Origin: Bursaphelenchus xylophilus
Lineage: Eukaryota; Nematoda; Chromadorea; Rhabditida; Aphelenchoididae
Direction of reading: 5' to 3'
Assembly (NCBI GenBank): GCA_904066235.2
Contig: CAJFCV020000004.1
Span: forward strand, 744,001-808,000
Length of the DNA: 64,000 nt
Shown here: piece by piece, positions 44,101-56,100 of the stretch
How the letters are laid out: every line of letters starts with the position of its first letter
Numbering within the stretch: the first letter of the stretch is position 1
Notes under the pieces: generated by a model
What the model was told of the DNA's origin: nothing
What the model saw: the letters and a program-made list of their open reading frames with translations, nothing else
Databases searched by the model: none
Position numbers and translations under genes: made by a program

Positions 44101-47100
44101 TTACCCAAAAAATTGCATTAGTTCCAGTAATTCCGCCGGGAGGAATTATGGAAGATGACCAAAAATTGTTACATTACATTGATAGCGAAATTGTAAATAG
44201 ACCATAAAGGCTTTAGATTGAACTTTTGGGTTTCTTTGGGTGAAAAAAATCCAAAAAATGGACGAAGATCTCTTGGATAGTATAATTTTTTTCTCACAAG
44301 GAAAGTACTTCTATGGGGTGTGGAATTACCGGTCGAGATACATATCAAAAAATTCGCAAAAATTTTCTGATTCAGAATATATATAAATTAGCTGCCTAAT
44401 TTTGGTCTGATGACATGTTTTTGTCCTCAGAAGTTTTCTCGCGACACCATGCAAGTGTCTTTTTGGCCGTGTTTTTACCAATAAAAAAATTTTGTTTTGT
44501 GCTAAACTAAATTCTGAGGCCTTGACAAGCCTTAAAATATCAAATTGGATTACAACTACACCTTAAAAGTAGTTCCAATGTAAAAAATGGGTTTTAGTGT
44601 GGCAAAAAGAGTCGAACCCGTTCCTCTCGGATTCCTAATCTAGCGCTCTAACCACTCGGCCACACCGCTCTCTTCCGAAGGAAGAGACCGAGCGCGCTTT
44701 TGTTGCCGCAGATTTTTTTCCTCGAGAAAAACATTTATTGAAAAAACTCGCTGATAGACCAAAATTAGGCAGCTAATTTATATATATTCTGAATCAGAAA
44801 ATTTTTGCGAATTTTTTGATATATATCTCGACCGGTAATTCCACACCCCATAGAAGTACTTTCCTTGTCAGAAGCGCGAATTTTGACTAATTTTGGCTAG
44901 ACTCGGCGTTAGGATTGAACATGCGGGCATTTAATTTACAGACCGAGGTGTTTATCTCGGATTTTACGCAACTTTTTCAAATATTAAATGAAAAATCCAA
45001 CGAATCAATCCAAAATTGTCTTTATTACCCCATCTGTACAGTGCCGAACCTGATCCAGTGGCAAAAAACGTGCCATTTTGCATTCGGTAAGTATTAAAAA
45101 ATGTAGCAAAATGCCTCCTCCCAAAGTAAAAAACTCGGATTTCAAAAACGGTTTTTTGGAGAGGGAGGCATTTTGCTACGTTTTTGATACTTCTCGGATG
45201 CAAAATGGTACGTTTTTTGCCATTGGATCAGGTCCGCTACGGCACAAACGGGATAATAAAGACAATTATGGATTGATTCTTTGGATTTTTCGTTTAATCT
45301 TTAAAAAATTTGCGTAAAATACGGGATAAACACCTCGGTGTATAAATTAAATGGCCGCATATTCAATCTTAAAGCCGAGTCAATCCAAAATTAGTGAAAA
45401 TTCGCGCTTCAGAGAAAAAATAATATTATCCATGAGAACTTCGACCATTTTTTGATTTTTTACCCAAAAGAACCCAAAGCTTCAATCTAAAGCCTTTATG
45501 GTCTTTTCAATGTCATTTCAAATTTATATCCACCTTTAAAATACAAATTTCCATCGAATTTATATTATCCATGACAATTTTGACCATTTTTGGCTAAAAA
45601 ATCAAACTTTTGGATCCCAAAAGGACCCAATTTTTTTCTGACCACACTAGACTGTTTTCAATGCCATTACAAAATATATTACACACCTTTACACCACCAA
45701 TTTACATCAAATTTATATTATCCATGACAATTTTGACCTTTTTTCGATTAAAACTCAAAATTTCTCGCCGCAGCCTCCATGAAATCCCTCAAAATCGCTA
45801 GCCAATCATTTTTCGGGGCCTTACCTTCTCCACGGGCGCGTATTCCGCGGACCGGCGGTTCTGCGGGCAACAACAACTTTGGGGTTTGGTGGGCAAGCAA
45901 CGCATCGTTTCGAAGCGACGACGAAAGTGAAAGGAGACAAGAGTATCAACGCTGGAATTCCTTTCTCGATCGACGCTTTCGATTCGGAACTTATCGTTTC
46001 ATTTGCTCCATCAAAAACAAAGGAGAGATGGAGAGAGAAAAGTTTCGTTTTCGTTTCGTTCGCTTGGATGGGTGGAAAAGTTTGCGTAATTAAGCCGTTT
46101 TGGTGCGCGATCACATCCAGCGGTGGCTGGGGATTAGCTTGCGGTTAAGTGGGAAGCCTGCTACGAACATCAGCGTCAAAATTAAGGGGGAAATTTCAAA
46201 ATTTTGCCATCAAAAATGCAATGGACCAGAGATATCATGGATAACATAAATTTGATATCGAAACCTCATATATCTATTTAAAAATATGCTTATATATATT
46301 CACCACAGCAAGAGGATGCGTATTTTACCCTGATATTTATTTTTACACCTGTTTTGGAGCCTTAGCTGCTCTTGAACACAATGCCAAAAATGGCGGGAAA
46401 TTTAATTTTTCAAAACTTTTTAAGCCCTTGACTGTTCTAAACCGTCATAAAAAGCAAATTCAGCCTTTGTAAAACACGAAATCTAAAGTTGTCGGCCTAA
46501 TTTTAGAAAAAATCATCAAAAATCATGATTTCATACCTAAAACAATATAAAAATCTCAAAAAACAAGTCTAAAATTTCCACAAAATCAAAGCTGGTCTCT
46601 AAAATACGCCAACTGTTACTGTTTTTCCTTTTCAGGGTTTTTTTTTCAAACCGCGGAAACCCAATTTCGCATTCTCTCCTAGACATTTGACCTTGTAAGG
46701 TCTTCATAAATAAGACTGGAAAGATCACGGTCTAATGGATTTCGCAATGAGCGAAAAATGCATGAAATTTCCGCTTACGGAAATTACAGCTTGCGTCAGA
46801 ACTTATTAAAAACAACGTCTTCGGGAAAACTGGGAATAAAAATTTGTCATGGATAATGTAATTTTGGTGTCTCAAAATACTTTGTCTACGATTTCCTTAC
46901 TCAAACAGACATAAAAAGGGGTGTTCGACCCAAAACTTCAATTTTAAATAGGTTTTTAGCAAAAAATTATATTACTTTAGGTAAATTTTTTTGTCAAAAA
47001 ACGTATGTTTACGTTCTAAAAAGGCATCTACTACTGTCCCAAGTTATTTTAAAGTCCAAATATCACCTTCTATTTGCTATACACCACAAAACTCGGCAAA

Positions 47101-50100
47101 AAATCGCTTCGAATTGGCTAAGATAAGGTCGGGAAGACCGCATCGCATGTGGTTTTTATCTGTTTTGGATGCGAAACAACCCCCAAGGCGTGTCGGATTA
47201 GCTTTCAAAAACTTATTGAAAGCAAAATTCCGACCATGAAAAATTTCAAGACATCAAAAATGAGTAAACATTTTGGGGAAATGTGATGTCAAACAAGCCG
47301 GAGATGGGGAAAAACAACAACCACGCGTCTTCCGGTGCCACAAATACCCATTTTTGGGGTCTAAAAGTGTTTTTGCGAGGTTTGGGGGAGACTTTTTATA
47401 TTACACTTGACAAAAAAGAGAGAAAAAGTTGATTAAAGTAATGAGAACTGGCAAACACCAAGCGTATAAAAGAAGGAAATGACATTACGTGCATTCTATG
47501 AAAATACCAAAAAAAAACAAATTAAAATCATCAAAATTAGTCCAAAAAAAAGATGATGCTTGTCTAAAACAAGGTAAAAATCTCATTTTCCTCGCTTAAA
47601 ATGCCTTCAAATTAACTAGCTACGACAAAGGACGACGTATTTTACAACCAAAATCCCTTTGCAGCCCTAACAAATCCCAAAAGTCGAAGGAAAAATCGGA
47701 ATTCCCACAAAATTCTGGAGTCAAACCCATTCCGAGGCGGGGGAAATGACATACCCCCCGATCACCCCCAAATATCGCCACTGTTATCCTGGAGACGCAA
47801 ACGAAGAGCGGGCGGATGGAGGGGACCGCTTTCACGCACAATAAAAGATCGCTTTTCGCTGTTCAACGCGTGTTGGGCAACCCGGAGATAAGGCGATAAA
47901 AAATTACCAAGTCGGATTGTTTTGTACTCGGAATATCGCTGAAATGTTCGCGGGGCATGCGAGTTGCTATCAGAGACCGATAACATTGGGGGTTTGGGTA
48001 AACATTAAGGATTTTTATGAGTTTTGAGGGGAGAGGGAGCTACAATAAGATAAAATAATATTGAAAACTCAAAATCTTCGATTTTACAGTGGCGTATTTT
48101 ACCTTTTTATTCAGAAAAATCCCGTGTGAAATAAAAATTTTTGATTTTTTGACAATTTTTTGTCGTTTTCGGTCGAAAAATCAAAATCGATGAGTCAAAA
48201 TCGGCAAAAAACACGTTTTTAGGGGCTTTGCTAACCTTTTACTGTCTTTCTCTTCAACGAAAAGTCCATTAGAGTGACTGACCTGACCCAGTGGCAAAAA
48301 ACGTACCATTTTGCATCCGGGAGGTATCAAAAAATGTAGCAAAACACCTCCTCTCCAAGTGAAAAAACTTCGACTTCAAAAACGCGCCTTTGAAAACGGA
48401 GTTTTTTACTTGGAGAGTGAGGCATCTTGACACATTTTTGATACTTCCCGGACGCAAAATGGTACGTTTTTTGCCACTGAATCAGGTCCGTCACTGTAAT
48501 GGACTTTTCGTTGAAGACAAAGACAATAAACAGTTAGAAAAGCCCCTAAAAACGTCTTTTTTGGCCATTTTCACTCACGGATTTTGACTTTTCGATCAAA
48601 AACGGCAAAAATAATGTCAAAAAACCGAAGCTTTTAATTTCGCACATGATTTGTCTGAATAAAAAGGTAAAATACGTGCAAAAACACCTGTCCGATAATC
48701 TAAAACTATTTCAAAAATAAATTTCCCACCAAAACTATGTGAAATACCACTTTTTAGCACTAAAATTCCTCCAAAGTTTTCGCAAAAATTCCTCCAAAAA
48801 TTCCAGACATCTCCGGTTCGGTGTCGGGGATCGCTTTCACAGCCCGCCAAATTAATCGAAAAAATTACGAAAAATAGTGGAATAAACTCGAACATGGGAA
48901 GAAGAAAGGATCAACTCAACCGAGAGGGATTCGAACAATCAGACGACGGAACCGGGCGGTAAACAACGCAAGTGGAAAGGGTAATGCGAATTCCAACGCT
49001 AATCCAGAAATGGTGCCTGGACTGCTCCCGGATAACACTTTTCGAATTCGAAGACCGTGTTTTCGGTGGTACTTTGGTCGTCTGAGGGCACCGAATTATT
49101 TTGTCGAGCGGATTAGGTGGGGGAAAAAGGCCGCAAGTTCGCTGCGAAATTAATGAGAATTTTTCGAACATTCATTAGCATTTTTTGGTTCGTACCTTTA
49201 AAAACTACTAATCAATTGCTGAATTTTTCGCTGGACTTGGCACAATAATATTTTTAGTCCACCATTGACAGAAACAAACGAGATTTTTAGGGCAAAAATT
49301 CCAAAAAAATTGCTTTTTATCGGAAAGCTTGCCCTAAAAATCTCGGTGATTTCTACAAGTTGTAAGCAAAAAAGTCAAAATTATAATGTTACAATGAGGG
49401 ACCTGATCCAATGACAAAAAACGTCTCATTTTGCATCCCGGAAGAGACCAAAATGACTCCAAACCTTTCCCTTCTCAAGCTAAAAAACTCCGCTTTGAAA
49501 AGCGCGCCCTTTCCTTCAAGGCGGGCTCTTCAAAGCGGGTTTTTTAGCTTAGAGAAGGGAAGGGTTTGGAGACATTTTGGTCCTTTCCGCGATGCAAAAT
49601 GGGACGTTTTTTGCCATTGGATCCGGTCCCTCACTGTAATTTCGCAACAAATGTCTTCGAACTGTCCAAAAAATCCAAAATTTCTGGCACTGTCCAAAAA
49701 TCTCTAAACTTTCCATTTCCCCCCCCCCTCCAGACCTCCAAAAATCCCCAGTCAGATCTGCACAAGACACAAGACCTTGTCTTTCCTAACGTTTCCTCCA
49801 GATTCGACAAAAAAAAATTATGAACAAGATCGAAATGAAGAAAATTCAGACGTTTAACGCGAAGGTCAACAACGGAAAACTGGGGGGACTTCCGAAAGAA
49901 ACCGGGGGAAAAATGAGATTTCCATTCGCGGAGTACAATATTTTTAATGATGAGAAATCAGAAATCCGCAAACATATTGGGCCTTGGGTCAGCCCATTTT
50001 TGTTGTATTTTATATTCAAATTCATCCCCAAAAACCTAAATACATGTCTAATCAAAATTTCTCCCAACTTTCATCCAATTCCACACCATTTGTTCCCAAA

Positions 50101-53100
50101 TTGAACTTCAAAAATCAAAAAAAAATTCAATCAATATGATAATAATGAAACAAAAAATAATATTTTCCACTCCAAATTTTGCTCAAATTGCAGCATCGCT
50201 AGCTCATAAATCCGGACGAAGAAAAATTACAAAAAAATCAATCAAGAAACGCGGGGAGAGAAGAGCAAGAAGGATGATTGAAGAAGCGGCGGCGATTTTG
50301 CGACTTTTTATTGGAATCAAAACACGCCGAAAATCTCTTCCACGAGATCGGGGGAATCAAGAGCTTACAAGAGTGGCCTTGACTAAATTACAAATCCGGG
50401 GTGGATAAAAACCATTAATTCCGGAGGCTGTATTTGCTTTGAATCGCAAGTTTCGCCATTTTATACAGTGAGGGACCTGATCCGTGGCAAAAAACGCATC
50501 ATTTTGCATCCGGGAAGTATCAAAAATGTGGCAAAATGCCTCCCTCTCCAACTAAAAAAAACTCCGTTTTGAAGGGCTCCCTCACAAAAAGAGGGGGCGC
50601 GCGTTTGAAATCGGAGTTTTTTCACTTGGAGAGGGAGGTATTTTGCTGCATTTTTGATACTTCCCGGATGCAAAATGGTACGTTTTTGGCCACTGGATCA
50701 GGTCCCTCACTGTATAAACGTATCTTTAAAAATGGCAAAACTTGCGATTCAAAGCAAATACAGCCTCAGGAATTAATGGTTTTTATTCACCCCGGATTTG
50801 TATTAATTTAGTCAAGGCCACTCTTGTAAGCTCTAGATTCCTCCGGTCTTTCCCCCGTGGAAGAGAGGGATCTGGTCCGCCATTGTATTATTCATGGTAA
50901 AATAGATCAATTTCCTTTATTTCAAGAGCTTTCTTTGGGGTTTATTGACGTCTCATTAATTGAAGAGACAAAAAATACGTATTTTACCCCCGCTAAACCA
51001 ATTTTAAGGCGTTAAAACGACCTCATCCTTCCCCAATCCCCCCTAAAAGTTAGTCAAATCCCCTCAGCTTCAGCTAGCCTCGAATCAAATCGAGACCTCT
51101 CCGATTCCTCGCCCCTGGAGGGCTTTTCGATGAGGGCGACTTCAGTGATTCTTTTTGACAAAGCCGCGCGCGATTTGCGCCAAAAAATGGTGAGGAATCG
51201 AAAAGCTGCAAAAGCGAATAAATACCCAAAGGGCAATAAACATGACGGAGGATAATTACATTGTTCGCAGTGTTATAATAACGCGCTTCGCGGTGCCGTC
51301 ATGGAGTGTACTGTTTTTGGGGCGATAAAACGGGTAAAAACAGCGGTCATGGAGGAGATTTTTAGGCAGAAACAGGTGAAAAAAAATGTCTAAATCAATG
51401 TCAGAGATTTATGAAAATCACTTTTCGCAGCAAACTTTCTCTATATAAGGGCTTATTTTAGTATTTTTAAGCTATATAGAAGCAAAAATCCCCCAAAATT
51501 TGAAAATTTATGATATTATTCATGACATTTTGCTTACTTTTAGCTCAAATTATCTCTTCCCAAAGATAGTATTATCATCCATTACCCTTAAAATCCACAA
51601 ATTCACAAGAAAATCGATCAAATTTGCGAAAAAATTCCGCAAATCTGCTAAAATAAGGTCAACCAAAAATTTTTCAAAACTCCCCAAACTTTTTGATAAA
51701 TCTGATATTTTCCGGTGTTTTTCAAGGCCTTTATGAATCGCTGCGACCGGAAGTCGCCTTCAAGTTTATCAATTTATCGTTTTCCCATCAACTTTTTCAT
51801 TTTTTCCAAAAAATGAAAAAAAAAATCTTTCAAAATTGATCTGATTTCCAGCCGAACAACAACAAAATGCAGCTACGAATTCTCAGAAAATCCCATTGGA
51901 ACCTCAATGAAAGCGAAAGCCCATCAGCAGAGGATGGAAACCGCAAATTGACCCGTTCGGATATGATGAAGTCGTTCTGCGGAGCAAGAAGAAAAAAAAC
52001 AAAAGAAACGAGAGAAATTTCGAAAAATGGAGATCGGAAATGGTAAATACGTCAAGGGGAGGTGTTCAAGAAGTCATTCTTGACATGAGGTTTGTAAATA
52101 TGGGGTTTTAGCGAGAGATTTAGCAAAATTTTTGGTCGCACCGTGCAATAAAAATGTGAAAAGTGATTGCACTGTGCAGAAAAAATGCAATTTGTAATAT
52201 CGCAAAACTTCGAAAGCACCGTGCAAAATTTCAAAAAATCTACCGCAAGTTCCCAAAAAAATTTCTGCACTGTGCAATTCCCAAAGTTTTTTATTGCACA
52301 GTGCAAAATTTCAAAAAAGTTTTACTGCACTGTGCAAAATTCCCAAAAAGTTTTATTGCACCGTGCAAAGTCAAAAACGCTTTTCTCACGCACTGTGCAA
52401 AATTCCCAAAATTTTTTTATCGCACTGTGCAAAATTCCCAAATTTTTTTTTATCGCACTGTGCAAAATTCCCAAAAAAGATTTCTGCACCGTGCAAAATT
52501 CCCAAATTTTTTTTTATTGCTCTGTGCAAAATTCCCAAATTTTTTTTATCGCACTGTGCAAAATTCCCAAAAAAGATTTCTGCACCGTGCAAAATTCCCA
52601 AAAATTTTTTTTTATCGCACTGTGCAAAACTCCCAAATTTTTTTATCGCACTGTGCAAATTCCCAAAAAGTTTTACTGCACTGTGCAAAATTGCCCAAAA
52701 TTGTTATCGCACTGTGCAAATTCCCAAAATCTTTTATCGCACTGTGCAAAATTCCCAAAACTTTTTATCGCACTGTGCAAAATTCCAAAAATTTTTTTGA
52801 TCGCACTGTGCAAAACTCCCAAATTTTTTTTATCGCACTGTGCAAAATTCCCAAAAAAATTCTGCACTGTGCAAATTCCCAAAAATTTTTATTGCACAGT
52901 GCAAAACCCCAAAAATTTTATTGCACTGTGCAAAATTCCCAAAAAAATTCTGCACTGTGCAAAATTCCCAAAAAAATTTCTGCACCGTGCAAAGTCAAAG
53001 CTCTTTTCTCTCGCACAGTGCACAGCCAAAAACAAATAAACGCTTTGGTAAAAAGTCAAAACCCGAGTTAAGAACGGATTGTTGAGTAAATAAGGGTCTC

Positions 53101-56100
53101 AAAGTGAGCAATTCAAGGAGGAGATTGATCCTTTTCATGTTGAAATTTGCGCAAAAATATAACCAAAACATTCACTGTCATTTTTCTACAGTGAACATAG
53201 TTTATACCCGTGCTACAGAGATTTTTTTTTAAAAATGAAGAAAAAAATTATGGTTAATATTTATAAAAAGTTTCCCTTTCCCCAAACTATCAAACTATCC
53301 ATTATAGCCTCCATTTTCTCCCCAAAAAATCGCCAATTTTCCGAAAATCCTCACCTGAGCCGGCCGTTGAAAGTTTTCGTGGTACGTGTAGGACGTTTCC
53401 TTGGCTGGGCCACAAACCGAGATCGAAGCGGAGCGCGGCGCAGGCGAGGGTACCCTTTTCTGGGTGTAGGTCGGCTGTCCGAGGCTGTTTCGTTGATGAT
53501 AATTCGTAAGGGTGGCGTCGGCGTAGTCTTCGGGCGGGTTTTCGGCCGCCACGACGCCCACAAAGGTTTGGAATGGGCGCGTGGGGCTGGGATTGTAGCT
53601 TCGATGGACTGGGATGCTGGTCTGGGGCTGATACTGATGATGTGGATGCTGATTTTGGAGCTGATGCTGATTTTGAAGCTGATGCTGATTTTGGAGCTGA
53701 TGCTGATTTTGCAGCTGATGCTGATTTTGGTGCTGATGCTGATTCTGATGGTGGGAGGTTTGTGCGGCGAATTGCTGATGAAATTCGTAGGCCAGATCGC
53801 CGTTATGCCTCAGGGGATAGCCGGCGCCATTCGTCTTGAAGGCCGGCTGCGGGAAATGATAGGGTTGGGTTCGGTGTGGGAGCGGAGGAGGGATTGATGG
53901 GGCCGGCGGTGGGGCGTGGTTGGCGGGGCGGGGTCGGCCAAGAGTCGCGGAGCCGTTTCCGTAGCGGACCGGGATCCGCTGCACGTCGGGGTAGTCGATC
54001 TGAAATTGAAACAAGATTACAGTGACGGGTTAATAATGGGTGATTTGAAAATACTAATAAGTTTGTAAGACCTTTCTCGTCATGGGTAATATAATAAGTG
54101 GTCGAAATATCCGAAATTTTGATTTTTTAGTTCTGAATAAGGTTTGAAATAGAAAAAACAAGTCATATTTTGGCGACTGACCACGAAGAGGTTTGGTGAG
54201 ATAGCTTTTTAAAACCTAAAATTACCGAAAAATTCGATTTTCTACCTAAAATTTAACTTTTTTCAAAGTTTTTGGCGCTTTTTTGTATTACAGTGATGGA
54301 CCTGATCCAGTGGCAAAAAACGTACCATTTTGGTTCCGGGAAGTATCAAAAAATGTAGCAAAATGCCTCCCTCTCCAAGTAAAAAATTCCAAAGGGCCCC
54401 TCAAAAAAATCGCGGGTGGGTTTTTGAAATCGGAGTTCTTTCACTTGGAAAGGGAGGTATTTTGCTACTTTTTTGATACTTCCTGGATGCAAAATGATAG
54501 GTTTTTTGCCACTGGATCAGGTCCGCCACTGTAATACAAAAAAGGGCCAAAAACTTTGAAAAAAATTAAATTTTAGGTAGAAAATCGAATTTTTCGATAA
54601 TTTTAGGCTTTAAATAGCTATCTCAGCAAACCTCTGCATGGTCAGTCGTCAAAACATGACTTGTTTTTTTTATTTCAAACCTTATTCAGAACGAAAAAGT
54701 CTAAAGTTCGTACATTTCAACCTCTTATTATATTATCCATGACGAGAAAGGCCTCACAAACTTATTTCGAGTATTTTCAAATCACCCATTATTAAAATAC
54801 GGCCCTAATCTGTAATTTTAAGGACTCTCCGACCATCTACAACTCAAAAATCTTCAAAAAAATCAGCATTTTGACCTTCTCCTTGCCAAACAAAGGCTAA
54901 AAATACAAAAAAACCAGCCGCATTTTCGCCGAAACCCCCATCTTTTGGCCATTCTAGGCGCTTTTCAAAGCCTTTCTGGCCTTGTATTTGGTCAAAAATC
55001 AAAAAAAATCTTTGAAATCAGCAAAAAACCAATTTTTGGCCCAAAACCCGATAAAAAAGTCGGTTTGTGGCCCAAAATCAGTCGAAATCGACGTTGTAAA
55101 GCGCCGCTTTCCCACACACATTAACCCGCCATTAATTTCGCGTAAAAATTATGGCCAGCAAAGAGAAAGGGGACAATGAAAGGAAGCGTTTTTTCGAAAG
55201 GCAAGGGCGATTTATTGGGGGGATTAAACTCCCAATTTATAAACTTTTTTAAACAAAACTGTTTATTTACTGCGGCGCTAAATCGAAAGGGGATGGTGCG
55301 CAAGGGCGAGGGGCGCGGAATACAAGTGGAAAATAGGGCTGGGATTAACATTTTGATTTATATTATTTTAGGTGAAAAATTTGAAAAAAAAATGTCAAAA
55401 AGTTTGTTTTTCAAGTGAAAAATTAAAATCCCAGGGCAAATAGGATAATTTTAAACAACGTCAAACCATTACAAAGGCCGCCAGAGGCATTTAAAAAAAA
55501 TAAAATAAAAAATTTTTTTTATTTTTTAAAATTTTTCTTACCACAATCATATCCGATTGTTGGATGACCAAACAGTCACTGCTTCGGCGGAGATTCATTC
55601 CACTGCGCTTGCCAAAACTGAAAAAAACGATCAAATTTATCAAAAAAAAAATTAAATTTTTGAAAACTACCGAAAAATCAATTCACATATCTTAATATTT
55701 AAAAGTCTTTCCCAATTACAATATCAAAAAAGACCATTAAAGATAAAAACGGATAAAAATTATATTGAAAATCACAACTCAGAAAAAAAATTTCAATTTT
55801 GAACTCTACTACTGTGACGGACCTGACCTCGTGTCAAAAAATGTACCATTTTGCAACCAGGAAGTACCAAAAAATGTGGCAAAATGCCTCCCTGTCCAAC
55901 TAAAAACCTCCGTTTTGAAAGGCCCGCACAAGAGTGGGCTTTTGAAATCGGAGTTTTTTCACTTGGAGAGGGAGGTATTTTGCTACATTTTTTGATGCTT
56001 CACGGATGCAAAATGGTACGTTTTTGCCACTGGATCAGGTCCGCCACTGTACAATACAATTTTTTTTGAAAATATCAGCCAAAATTGCAAAAAAGCCCTT

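Larger units (their letters stand above)
44200..45503. repeat. Nested palindrome P1 with a Tc1-type MITE at its centre
   Basis: Outer arms (44200-45038, interrupted by a 571-bp element, and 45246-45503) are diverged inverse copies: GACCATAAAGGCTTTAGATT at the left edge and its inverse at the right edge. The centre is a MITE (45039-45245) with CAGTG...CCTGATCCAGTGGCAAAAAA ends. After removing the left-arm insertion, both arms are about 260 bp, so the MITE is at dead centre. Confidence 0.85.

Noticed and set aside
26127..44665. Functional tRNA genes at the two A-box/B-box sites
   Set aside because: One lacks an acceptor stem and the other has weak D and T stems and is too short; both lie in the middle of foldback elements. 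They are called tRNA-derived sequences instead.
52163..53085. 300-residue open frames in the 36-bp array
   Set aside because: Three overlapping frames are open at once because the repeat lacks stops; the composition simply mirrors the palindrome and its spacer.
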